Notes: generated by a model from the sequence alone, not told the origin. DNA of 9,365 bases from Marinobacter sp. (GCA_017643965.1 JAEPMM010000098.1:1-9365); one strand, 5' to 3'; positions 1 to 6,894 are shown, numbered from the stretch's first letter. Program-made: numbers and translations.

Positions 1-854
1 GCGATGAAGCGCCGATCGAACTGGCGCTGGAAGGCGACCGGTTGCACCTGCGCTGCGGCGCCAGTCACTTCACGCTGTCGACGCTGCCGGCGGAGCATTT
101 CCCCAATGTGGAAGACGAGGCGGAAAGTTTCCGCATCGAGCTGCCGCAGAAGGAATTGAGCCGGATGCTGGACGCCACCGCCTTCGCCATGGCCCAGCAG
201 GACGTGCGCTACTACCTCAACGGTCTGCTGCTGGAAGTGGATCAGGGCCACGTGCGGACCGTGGCTACCGATGGCCACCGCCTGGCCATGGCGCATTTCG
301 ACCTGCCGACCGGCTGTGACCTCAAACAGGTGATCGTACCCCGCAAGGGCGTGCTGGAGTTGGCGCGGCTGCTGGATGACGTGGAAACACCGGTGACCCT
401 GGTGATCGGCGACAATCACCTGCGCGCCACGGTGGGCAGTTACACCTTTACCTCCAAGCTCATCGAGGGCAAGTTCCCGGACTACAACCGGGTGATTCCC
501 CGCGGTGGCGATAAGGTGGTGCTGTCGGATCGAGCTACGCTCAAGAACACCCTGCAGCGTGCTGGCATCCTGTCCCACGAAAACATTCGTGGTGTGCGGC
601 TGAACCTGGCACCGAACGAGTTGCAGGTGTTTGCCAACAACCCGGATCAGGAACAGGCCGAAGACGCGCTGCCGGTGGAGTATCAGGGCGAATCACTGCA
701 GATTGGCTTTAATGTAGGCTATCTGGTGGATGTGATGAACGCACTGGATGAGGAGCAGGTGAAGATCACCCTGTCGAATCCGAACAGCAGTGCGTTGATC
801 GAAGCCCAGAACGACAACCGTTGTCTGTATGTGGTCATGCCGATGCGCCTGTAG
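1..854 (+). CDS. dnaN: DNA polymerase III subunit beta (sliding clamp), 5' part missing
   Basis: The ring-shaped clamp encircles DNA and tethers DNA polymerase III and other clamp-binding proteins. The reading frame is open from the window edge (first full codon at base 3) and gives 283 residues. E. coli DnaN has 366, so about 83 N-terminal residues (most of domain 1) are missing. Family landmarks are visible: ATDGHR at visible residues 88-93 (binding-pocket loop), KLIEGKFPDYNRVIP at the start of domain 3, and the C-terminal VMPMRL, which forms the hydrophobic pocket for clamp-binding peptides and ends exactly at the stop. TTG and ATG codons inside the frame are not starts, because homology continues upstream of them. 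The normal partner recF is not next; an ABC1-family gene follows after 92 bp. No terminator is visible after the stop, so read-through into that gene is possible. Confidence 0.97.
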   Translation, partial: DEAPIELALEGDRLHLRCGASHFTLSTLPAEHFPNVEDEAESFRIELPQKELSRMLDATAFAMAQQDVRYYLNGLLLEVDQGHVRTVATDGHRLAMAHFDLPTGCDLKQVIVPRKGVLELARLLDDVETPVTLVIGDNHLRATVGSYTFTSKLIEGKFPDYNRVIPRGGDKVVLSDRATLKNTLQRAGILSHENIRGVRLNLAPNELQVFANNPDQEQAEDALPVEYQGESLQIGFNVGYLVDVMNALDEEQVKITLSNPNSSALIEAQNDNRCLYVVMPMRL

Positions 855-888
855 GACACAATGAACCGGGCCACGGATGGCGTGACCA

Positions 889-916
889 TTGCGGATGCAG
901 TCGGGGATGGTACACA
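889..916 (+). promoter_or_regulatory. weak candidate promoter for the ABC1-family gene
   Basis: A TTG-containing -35-like hexamer (TTGCGG, 889-894) is 16 bp from TACACA (911-916), which is directly preceded by TGG and so resembles an extended -10. The hexamers match consensus only 3/6 each, so this is a suggestion. If used, transcription would start near 923, leaving a leader of about 24 nt before the ABC1 start. The alternative is co-transcription with dnaN. Confidence 0.2.
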
Positions 917-931
917 TCGGGTTCAGCAAAA

Positions 932-938
932 AAGGTGA
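932..938 (+). promoter_or_regulatory. ribosome binding site that decides the ABC1 gene start
   Basis: AAGGTGA lies 8 nt before the ATG at 947 and matches the 3' part of the Shine-Dalgarno consensus AGGAGGTGA. The in-frame GTG at 935 lies inside this motif and has no purine-rich site of its own, so ATG 947 is preferred. The TTG at 821 is inside dnaN and is rejected. Confidence 0.65.
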
Positions 939-946
939 GTGACGAA

Positions 947-2224
947 ATGGTTTTCGGAACGGTAAGTAACGGTATCAAAGGCGCATTCCGCATCGGCCAG
1001 ACCGCGTCGGTGCTGGGACGGACCGGAATAAACTGGCTGCGGGGCGATCGCCCGCCAACGCCACGGCTGCTCAGGCAGACCTTTGAGTCCCTGGGGGCCA
1101 CCTACATCAAACTGGGGCAGTTTATTGCCAGCTCTCCGACGTTTTTCCCCAAGGAATATGTGGAGGAGTTCCAGTACTGTCTCGATAAAACCCCGAACCT
1201 GCCGTTCAGCGTGATTCGCAAGATCATTCGAGACGAACTCGGCCGGCCGATAGATCAGGTGTTCGCGGAAATCGATCCGGTGGCGCTGGCGTCGGCGTCG
1301 ATTGCCCAGGTGCATGCGGCGAAATTGCTGACCGGCGAAGATGTGGTGATCAAAGTGCAAAAGCCGGGTGTGGAAAACATCCTGCTGACCGATCTCAACT
1401 TCCTGTACCTGTCGGCAAAAATTCTGGAGACGCTGGCGCCCAAGCTGTCCTGGACGTCGTTGTCCGGCATTGTGGAAGAGATCCAGCGCACCATGATGGA
1501 AGAGTGTGATTTCATCAAGGAAGCCAACAACCTGAAGGTGTTCCGCGAGTTTCTTCACACCACCCATAATGAAGATGCCGCGGTACCGCTGGTGTACGAA
1601 CATTGCAGCACCCGGCGGATTCTCACCATGGAGCGTTTCCACGGTGTACCGCTGACCGATCTCGAGAGTATTCGCGGCTACGCCCGCGATCCGGAACGCA
1701 CACTGATTACTGCGATGAATACCTGGTTCTCCAGTCTGACCCAGTGCGAGTTTTTCCACTCCGACGTGCATGCGGGAAATCTCATGGTGCTGAAAGACGG
1801 TCGGGTCGGGTTCATCGATTTCGGCATTGTCGGGCGGATTCGTCCGGACACCTGGCAGGCGGTCAGCGATTTTATTTCAGCCATTATGGTGGGTAACTTC
1901 GATGGTATGGCAGATGCCATGATCCGTATCGGTATCACCCACGAGCGTGTGGAAACGTCGGCGTTGGCGGCAGATCTGCGCAAGCTGTATCAGCAGATGG
2001 ACAAGATGGTTCCGGACCATGTGCCTTATGAAGCGGTTCAGGCGGACGACGACGTCAACAATATCCTGATGGATATGGTGAAAATCGGCGAGAGCCACGG
2101 CCTTCATTTCCCCCGCGAGTTTGCGCTGTTGTTGAAACAGTTCCTGTATTTCGACCGCTACGTGCACATTCTGGCGCCGGAAATGGACGTGTTCATGGAC
2201 GAGCGCCTGAACATGCTTCATTGA
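947..2224 (+). CDS. ABC1/UbiB (AarF)-family atypical kinase-like protein
   Basis: A 425-aa member of the ABC1 atypical kinase family (UbiB, COQ8/ADCK, AarF), whose best-known members bind ATP and support ubiquinone biosynthesis. The family hallmarks occur in order: KLGQ (55-58, the KxGQ motif), an Ala/Ser-rich nucleotide loop ALASASIAQVHAA (113-125), the beta-3 lysine in VVIKVQ (K136), ECD (186-188, the ExD motif), catalytic-loop HSDVHAGN (271-278), and FIDFG with the metal-binding Asp at 291. All catalytic positions look intact. E. coli UbiB is about 546 aa with a C-terminal membrane anchor; this protein is shorter and shows no clear C-terminal transmembrane helix. It also lacks the ubiE-ubiJ neighbourhood of true ubiB, so it is probably a paralog and its substrate is unknown. 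It sits between dnaN and recF, and is followed by a strong terminator. A 25-codon ORF (861-938) ends inside its ribosome binding site. Confidence 0.88.
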   Translation: MVFGTVSNGIKGAFRIGQTASVLGRTGINWLRGDRPPTPRLLRQTFESLGATYIKLGQFIASSPTFFPKEYVEEFQYCLDKTPNLPFSVIRKIIRDELGRPIDQVFAEIDPVALASASIAQVHAAKLLTGEDVVIKVQKPGVENILLTDLNFLYLSAKILETLAPKLSWTSLSGIVEEIQRTMMEECDFIKEANNLKVFREFLHTTHNEDAAVPLVYEHCSTRRILTMERFHGVPLTDLESIRGYARDPERTLITAMNTWFSSLTQCEFFHSDVHAGNLMVLKDGRVGFIDFGIVGRIRPDTWQAVSDFISAIMVGNFDGMADAMIRIGITHERVETSALAADLRKLYQQMDKMVPDHVPYEAVQADDDVNNILMDMVKIGESHGLHFPREFALLLKQFLYFDRYVHILAPEMDVFMDERLNMLH

Positions 2225-2230
2225 TCCGCC

Positions 2231-2285
2231 CAGCCATTGGGTGACGCCCACAGATGCAGGCATCACGGGCGTCGCCAACGGGCTG
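2231..2285 (+). repeat. long imperfect hairpin after the ABC1 gene
   Basis: An inverted repeat begins 7 bp after the ABC1 stop codon. Its core pairs GACGCCC (2243-2249) with GGGCGTC (2267-2273). It extends outward through a G-T wobble and G-C pairs, and, with small bulges, to CAG/CTG at the ends. A small inner hairpin, GATG-CAGG-CATC, occupies the loop (2253-2264). AGGG and TTTTG follow, so it may be a weak first terminator or an RNA-stabilising 3' structure. Confidence 0.45.
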
Positions 2286-2300
2286 AGGGTTTTGTACACT
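2272..2300 (+). promoter_or_regulatory. candidate recF promoter overlapping the upstream terminator
   Basis: TCGCCA (2272-2277) and TACACT (2295-2300) are separated by 17 bp; each matches the sigma-70 consensus at 4 of 6 positions. The predicted start is near 2307, inside the left arm of the terminator hairpin. A transcript starting there would lack most of that arm and would escape termination, while read-through from upstream would stop. This is motif-based inference only. Confidence 0.25.
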
Positions 2301-2338
2301 AAGGCAGCATTCGCTATGCGGGTGCTGCCTTTTTGTTT
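2301..2338 (+). terminator. intrinsic terminator between the ABC1 gene and recF
   Basis: A perfect 9-bp stem, AAGGCAGCA (2301-2309) with TGCTGCCTT (2323-2331), encloses a loop with an inner CGC/GCG mini-stem. It is followed by T-rich sequence (TTTTTGTTTT runs from the stem end). The opposite strand has no comparable T tract, so it acts in the + direction. It separates dnaN-ABC1 transcription from recF. Confidence 0.8.
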
Positions 2339-2370
2339 TCCTACACACTCTGCGGAATCCCCCTGACTCT

Positions 2371-3501
2371 ATGGCGCTGGTCAAACTGCAAACGGAACAT
2401 TTCCGCAATCTCGCCGCCGCGCCCGTGACTTTCTCCCCTTCATTCAACCTGCTGTTCGGTGAGAACGGCAGTGGCAAGTCCAGCGTTCTGGAGGCCATCG
2501 GTTACCTGGGTCTAGGTCGGTCGTTCCGGGTCAGTCGTCATCAGGCCGTGGTCAGTCATGGTCAGCAACGCCTGACCGTGTTCGGTGGGCTGGACCAGGG
2601 ACTGGAACCCGAAAAAGATCGTGAGCAAAGCCCGGGTCAGTTGCGGCACCGATTGGGTTTTGCGCGGGATGTCTCGTCGAAAGAGACCACCTTGAGGGTT
2701 GACGGAGAGCCGGTGAAGAATCTCTCGGCCCTGGCCAGGCATTTGCCGGTGTCGGTGATTGATCCGGGGGTGTTCGAGATTGTGGCCGGTGGCCCAGGCA
2801 AGCGTCGCCAGTTTCTCGACTGGTCAGTGTTCCACGTGGAACCTTCGTTTGCCGGCGTGTGGCAGCAGTGTCAAAGAGTGACATCACAGCGGAATCAAAC
2901 GCTAAGAAATGGTAGACTAGACGAGGCTTTAATCCGTGTCTGGGACAACCAGTACACGGTTCTGGCCAACCAGCTGACTGACGCGAGGCGAAGTGCCTTT
3001 GACCTGTTTCAGACCGCGTTCCAGAGCCTTGTAAAAGAGGTGGACGCACCCTGGGTCGAAGGTATGAAAATGGACTTCTATGCAGGATGGGACACCAGCC
3101 TGCCGTTATCGGAAGTTCTGGCCGCGCATCGGGAACAGGAATTGCGGATGGGCCACACCTTGTATGGCCCGAACCGGGCCGACATCAAGCTGCGATTTCA
3201 GGGGCGGCCGGTGGCCGAGACGTTTTCCCGCGGACAGCAGAAAACCCTGGTGATCCTGATGAAGATTGCTCAAGGCATGGTGCTGAGCCAGCTGGGCAAG
3301 CAGGTGACGTTTTTGCTCGACGATATCAACGCAGAGCTGGATGTTGGCCACCGATCCATGTTGGCCAGAAAGTTACACGAATTGCGATGTCAGGTGTTTA
3401 TCACCTCCATCGAATCGCCTCGGCCGGACCAACTCTGGCAGAACGCGAAACCGGACTATCGAATGTTCCACGTGGAACATGGACAATTGACGGAAGAATA
3501 A
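2371..3501 (+). CDS. recF: DNA replication/repair protein RecF
   Basis: RecF is an SMC-like ATPase that, with RecO and RecR, loads RecA at single-strand gaps next to duplex DNA. The 376-aa product is slightly longer than E. coli RecF (357). Walker A GENGSGKS is at 30-37, the family segment GGPGKRRQFLDW at 140-151, GPNRAD at 266-271, the ABC-type signature SRGQQK at 286-291, and Walker B FLLDD ending at D317-D318, followed by the D-loop AELD. The conserved start region (LQTEHFRNL) fixes the ATG at 2371, although its Shine-Dalgarno site is poor: the nearest GGA is 14 nt upstream. Two parS palindromes lie in the frame, at residues 153-158 and 365-370. Residues 178-187 contain five codons (CTA, AGA, AGA, CTA, TTA) unlike the GC-rich usage around them. 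A terminator lies just upstream, gyrB follows after 80 bp, and no terminator separates recF from gyrB. Confidence 0.96.
   Translation: MALVKLQTEHFRNLAAAPVTFSPSFNLLFGENGSGKSSVLEAIGYLGLGRSFRVSRHQAVVSHGQQRLTVFGGLDQGLEPEKDREQSPGQLRHRLGFARDVSSKETTLRVDGEPVKNLSALARHLPVSVIDPGVFEIVAGGPGKRRQFLDWSVFHVEPSFAGVWQQCQRVTSQRNQTLRNGRLDEALIRVWDNQYTVLANQLTDARRSAFDLFQTAFQSLVKEVDAPWVEGMKMDFYAGWDTSLPLSEVLAAHREQELRMGHTLYGPNRADIKLRFQGRPVAETFSRGQQKTLVILMKIAQGMVLSQLGKQVTFLLDDINAELDVGHRSMLARKLHELRCQVFITSIESPRPDQLWQNAKPDYRMFHVEHGQLTEE
2828..2843. other. parS (ParB-binding) site 1, inside recF
   Basis: The 16-mer TGTTCCACGTGGAACC has a perfect 14-bp palindromic core (2829-2842) and differs only at the last base from the Pseudomonas-type parS consensus TGTTCCACGTGGAACA. 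ParB nucleates on such sites near the origin, spreads, and drives origin segregation with ParA. It falls in the conserved RecF segment read as Val-Phe-His-Val-Glu-Pro. Confidence 0.85.
3463..3480. other. parS (ParB-binding) site 2, at the 3' end of recF
   Basis: ATGTTCCACGTGGAACAT is a perfect 18-bp palindrome that contains the exact 16-bp consensus TGTTCCACGTGGAACA (3464-3479). It lies 21 bp before the end of recF and about 100 bp before the gyrB start, and is read as Met-Phe-His-Val-Glu-His. It is exactly 636 bp (212 codons) from site 1, in the same codon phase. Confidence 0.92.
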
Positions 3502-3581
3502 GACCCGGGTGGCAAAGGGTTGGCGTGGTCAACACCCGCCATCAGAGCCGGACCCGGTAATCACCCTTCAGGAGTACCCTA

Positions 3582-5996
3582 ATGAGCGAATCGAACTACA
3601 ATTCCTCCAGTATCAAAGTCTTGAAAGGACTGGATGCGGTTCGGAAACGGCCCGGCATGTACATCGGCGATACCGATGATGGCACGGGCCTGCATCACAT
3701 GGTTTTCGAGCTGGTGGATAACTCCATCGATGAAGCTCTGGCCGGGTACTGCTCGGAGATTGGCGTCATCATCCACCCCGATGAGTCGGTCTCGGTCAAG
3801 GACAACGGCCGTGGAATTCCCACCGACCTTCATGAAGAAGAAGGCGTGTCGGCCGCCGAGGTCATCATGACCGTCCTTCATGCCGGCGGTAAGTTCGATG
3901 ACAACTCCTACAAGGTCTCCGGGGGTCTGCACGGGGTAGGCGTCTCGGTGGTGAACGCGCTCTCCTCTACCCTGACCCTGACCATTCGCCGTGAAGGCAA
4001 GGTCTATGAGCAGGGCTACACCCACGGTGTGCCCAATTCACCGCTCGCCGTGGTCGGTGACACCGATGCCAGTGGCACCAAGGTTCATTTCATTCCGTCG
4101 CCGGAAACCTTTACCCACATCGAATTCCATTACGACATTCTTGCCAAGCGCCTGCGGGAGCTGGCATTCCTGAACAGTGGCGTGCGTATCCGCCTGACCG
4201 ATGAGCGCAGTGGCAAGGAGGAAGTCTTCGAGTATGAGGGTGGTCTGCGCGCCTTCGTCGAGCACCTCAACAGCAACAAGACACCGATCAACCGGGTTTT
4301 CCATTTCAACAAGGATCGGGAAGACGGAATTGCGGTGGAAGTGGCCATGCAGTGGAACGATGCCTTCCAGGAGAACCTCTACTGCTTCACCAACAACATT
4401 CCCCAGCGTGACGGCGGTACCCACCTGGCGGGCTTCCGCGCCGCGCTGACCCGGTCGCTGAACAACTACATCGAGCATGAAGGTCTGGGCAAGAAGGCCA
4501 AAGTCAGCACGTCCGGTGATGACGCCCGTGAAGGCCTGACCGCGATCATCAGCGTCAAGGTACCGGACCCCAAGTTTTCGTCCCAGACCAAGGACAAGCT
4601 GGTCTCCTCGGAAGTCAAAACCGCCGTAGAGCAGGAACTGTACCAGGCCTTTGCCGACTTCCTTCAGGAGCAACCGGGTGAGGCCAAACTGATCGTCAAC
4701 AAGATGATCGAAGCGGCCCGCGCCCGTGAGGCTGCCCGCCAGGCGCGAGATATGACCCGCCGTAAAGGCGCGCTGGATATTGCCGGCCTGCCCGGCAAAC
4801 TGGCGGACTGCCAGGAGAAAGACCCGGCCCTGTCCGAACTGTTCATTGTGGAGGGTGACTCGGCCGGCGGCAGCGCCAAGCAGGGTCGGGACCGCAAGAC
4901 GCAGGCTATCCTTCCCCTCAAGGGCAAGATCCTCAACGTGGAGAAAGCCCGCTTTGACAAGATGCTGTCTTCTGTGGAAGTCGGCACACTGATTACCGCG
5001 CTGGGCTGTGGTATCGGCCGTGAGGAATTCAATCCGGAAAAACTGCGGTACCACTCCATCATCATCATGACCGACGCCGATGTAGATGGCTCCCACATCC
5101 GTACATTGTTGCTGACGTTCCTGTTCCGCCAGATGCGCGAGATCATCGAGCGTGGTCATGTCTTTATCGCCATGCCGCCGCTGTACAAGGTCAAGCGTGG
5201 CAAGCAGGAGCAGTACCTGAAGGACGAGAAGGCCAAGGTGGCCTACCTCACCCAGACTGCTCTGGAGGGCGCTCAGCTGTACGTCAATCCGGAAGCCCCG
5301 GCTATCAAGGATTCTGCGCTGGAAACCATGGTGAAGGATTACCAGGCCGTGATGGCGATGATCGAACGCCTGTCCCGGGCTTATCCTGCCAAGGTGCTGG
5401 AGCAGATGCTGCAGAACGTAACCCTCAAGCCTGAGGACCTCCGGGACGAAGCGGCGGTGGCTCGCTGGGTGGCGCGTCTTGGCGATGGTCTGGATCTGGA
5501 TACCCGTACCGGCACCAAATACACTTTCTCGGTGGAGAAAGATTCCGAGCGCAATCTGTTCCTGCCCAAGGTGGTGATTTCAGTGCACGGCATTCCGTAC
5601 ACCCACGTGTTCAATCACGAATTCTTCGAGTCGTCGTCGTACGTTTCCATTGCACGGATGGGCGAAGCTCTGGACGGACTGGTGGAAGACGGCGCCTACA
5701 TCCAGCGTGGTGAGCGCAAGCAGGCAGTGTTGTCCTTCGAGGGCGCGCTGGACTGGCTGATGAAAGAAGCTCAGCGGGGACTGAACATCCAGCGCTACAA
5801 GGGACTGGGCGAGATGAACCCGGAGCAGTTGTGGGAGACCACCATGGATCCGGAGACGCGCCGGATGATGAAGGTTACCATCGAGGATGCCTTTGCCGCG
5901 GACCAGATCTTCACCACCCTGATGGGCGATGACGTGGAGCCGCGCCGGGCCTTTATCCAGACCAACGCACTGGAAGTGACCAACCTGGACGTGTAG
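3582..5996 (+). CDS. gyrB: DNA gyrase subunit B
   Basis: GyrB is the ATPase and part of the DNA-cleavage core of DNA gyrase (A2B2), which introduces negative supercoils in the cytoplasm. The 804-aa product equals E. coli GyrB in length. The GHKL ATPase domain shows FELVDNSIDEAL (catalytic Glu 43, Mg-binding Asn 47), KDNGRGIP (73-80) and the ATP-lid GGLHGVGVSVVNALS (114-128), with QTK at 335-337 in the transducer domain. The TOPRIM domain has EGDSAGGSAKQGRDR (424-438) and DADVDGSH (498-505); QRYKGLGEMNPEQLW (737-751) lies near the C-terminus. Asp 426 and Lys 447, positions tied to quinolone resistance in E. coli, keep the wild-type residues. The ATG is preceded by AGGAG (3570-3574) with 7-nt spacing. 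The 80-bp recF-gyrB gap (3502-3581) shows no clear promoter or terminator, so recF co-transcription or a promoter inside recF is likely. Confidence 0.98.
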   Translation: MSESNYNSSSIKVLKGLDAVRKRPGMYIGDTDDGTGLHHMVFELVDNSIDEALAGYCSEIGVIIHPDESVSVKDNGRGIPTDLHEEEGVSAAEVIMTVLHAGGKFDDNSYKVSGGLHGVGVSVVNALSSTLTLTIRREGKVYEQGYTHGVPNSPLAVVGDTDASGTKVHFIPSPETFTHIEFHYDILAKRLRELAFLNSGVRIRLTDERSGKEEVFEYEGGLRAFVEHLNSNKTPINRVFHFNKDREDGIAVEVAMQWNDAFQENLYCFTNNIPQRDGGTHLAGFRAALTRSLNNYIEHEGLGKKAKVSTSGDDAREGLTAIISVKVPDPKFSSQTKDKLVSSEVKTAVEQELYQAFADFLQEQPGEAKLIVNKMIEAARAREAARQARDMTRRKGALDIAGLPGKLADCQEKDPALSELFIVEGDSAGGSAKQGRDRKTQAILPLKGKILNVEKARFDKMLSSVEVGTLITALGCGIGREEFNPEKLRYHSIIIMTDADVDGSHIRTLLLTFLFRQMREIIERGHVFIAMPPLYKVKRGKQEQYLKDEKAKVAYLTQTALEGAQLYVNPEAPAIKDSALETMVKDYQAVMAMIERLSRAYPAKVLEQMLQNVTLKPEDLRDEAAVARWVARLGDGLDLDTRTGTKYTFSVEKDSERNLFLPKVVISVHGIPYTHVFNHEFFESSSYVSIARMGEALDGLVEDGAYIQRGERKQAVLSFEGALDWLMKEAQRGLNIQRYKGLGEMNPEQLWETTMDPETRRMMKVTIEDAFAADQIFTTLMGDDVEPRRAFIQTNALEVTNLDV

Positions 5997-6013
5997 CGTT
6001 TCAGGCAGGCCAG

Positions 6014-6041
6014 AAAAAGGCGACCTTCGGGTCGCCTTTTT
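6014..6041. terminator. bidirectional terminator shared by gyrB and the VC0807-family gene
   Basis: A perfect 12-bp stem (AAAAAGGCGACC with GGTCGCCTTTTT) is closed by a TTCG loop on the + strand. A-rich and T-rich ends make it symmetric, giving a T tract in both directions. It lies between the convergent stops of gyrB (5996) and the membrane-protein gene (6069). Confidence 0.93.
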
Positions 6042-6068
6042 GTTGGAAATCAGTTAATTACCGGTCGA

Positions 6069-6833
6069 TTACTGCTTGCCGTTGGTGGAATCCGATGACT
6101 GGCCGGCGTCCTGCTGGGCGGCAAGATGGGGCGCCATCACTTCTTCCAGGGTGTAACCGGTGAGCCGGCGGATGGAGCGCCACAGGTAGTAGAAGATGGC
6201 GATCATCATGATCATCGACGGAATGGCGATCATCGGGTAGCTGACCAGGGTCATCCTGCCCAGCTCCTCATTGAACGCCTGGGTACCGGACGGACTGACC
6301 ACTATCCATTTCGCCAGGACGTAGTTCATGATCGAAGAAAACAGGAAGGTCAGGCTGAAGAAATAGGTGGCCTTCAGCAAGCGATCTTCAAACTCGGCCT
6401 CGCTGCCCTGCTCTTTCAGCGCAGACTGAATCTTGTCCACGTTCAGCACCGAAGGGTTGTACAGCAGGGTGCGTACCAGCGGGTATCGGGTGCGGGTGGA
6501 GATCAGCACTGCCAGGCCGATGATTGCCGGTATCCCTGCCCCCTTGATGGCCAGCAACCCCGCGTCCAGCTCCAGTAGCCCGATACCGCCGGTCAGCGCG
6601 ACACTGATCAGACCCAGCACCGCGATGAAATTCTTCTTGCGGTATTTGATCAGCTCAAACAGCCCCCAGCCAAGGGGGAACGCCAGTCCGATCAGCAACG
6701 CGTTGACGCTGCCTAGGTGCTCATCACCGCTGAATTTCATCAGGATCACGGACGGAATGATGATGCTGACCAGCAGGTCGACCCAAGGCCTTGGCTTGTG
6801 GTCCGGGATGCTGGAAGAATTCTGAGAAGTCAT
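6069..6833 (-). CDS. VC0807-family multi-pass membrane protein, function unknown
   Basis: A 254-aa integral membrane protein with about six hydrophobic segments, near residues 17-34, 42-62, 69-90, 98-113, 156-178 and 196-218. The cytosolic-looking link between segments 4 and 5 is charged (about 114-155), and the C-terminus is hydrophilic with Gln, Ser and Asp. Short signatures such as AFPLGWGLFELIKYRKKNF, TGGIGLLELD and FNEELGRMT match my memory of the family named after Vibrio cholerae VC0807. Such proteins are sometimes labelled as MFS- or septation-like without functional proof. The ATG at 6833 has AGG 7 nt upstream. The frame stays open to 6959, but that extension runs through the likely promoter and into the edge of the gabT terminator and reads as low-complexity non-family sequence, so the shorter form is chosen. 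It is transcribed toward gyrB and is probably monocistronic. Confidence 0.82.
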   Translation of the reverse strand: MTSQNSSSIPDHKPRPWVDLLVSIIIPSVILMKFSGDEHLGSVNALLIGLAFPLGWGLFELIKYRKKNFIAVLGLISVALTGGIGLLELDAGLLAIKGAGIPAIIGLAVLISTRTRYPLVRTLLYNPSVLNVDKIQSALKEQGSEAEFEDRLLKATYFFSLTFLFSSIMNYVLAKWIVVSPSGTQAFNEELGRMTLVSYPMIAIPSMIMMIAIFYYLWRSIRRLTGYTLEEVMAPHLAAQQDAGQSSDSTNGKQ

Positions 6834-6873
6834 GGCGTTGCCTGGTTGGTGAAACAGCAGCAGGCCACAGGCA

Positions 6874-6894
6874 CTGCCGAAGAACTCCCGGCAG
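6874..6894. repeat. small inverted repeat at the VC0807-family promoter
   Basis: CTGCCG (6874-6879) and CGGCAG (6889-6894) form a 6-bp inverted repeat with a 9-nt spacer. It overlaps the last bases of the candidate -10 and the expected transcription start. It could be an operator or a leader hairpin; it could also be chance in GC-rich sequence. Confidence 0.3.

Noticed and set aside
249..254. CACGTG in dnaN as a parS
   Set aside because: The arms do not match (GGC on the left, CGG on the right), so this is a chance E-box-like hexamer.
821..946. Longer ABC1-family protein starting at TTG 821 or GTG 935
   Set aside because: TTG 821 is inside the dnaN C-terminus and the extension has no family similarity; GTG 935 lies within the ribosome binding site that serves ATG 947.
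923..1771. 282-codon minus-strand open frame opposite the ABC1 gene
   Set aside because: It is antisense to a gene with all family motifs; its His/Arg/Gln-rich translation is typical of a GC-rich shadow frame.
855..3581. DnaA boxes or a replication origin in the gaps around recF
   Set aside because: I saw no TTATCCACA or clear one-mismatch cluster in the gaps; oriC is more likely upstream of dnaA, outside the window.
4038..5159. 373-codon minus-strand open frame inside gyrB
   Set aside because: The gyrB reading is conserved throughout; the antisense translation shows no recognisable domain or start context.
5604..5609. CACGTG in gyrB as a third parS
   Set aside because: Only the 6-bp centre matches; the flanks do not form the TTCC/GGAA arms needed for a parS site.
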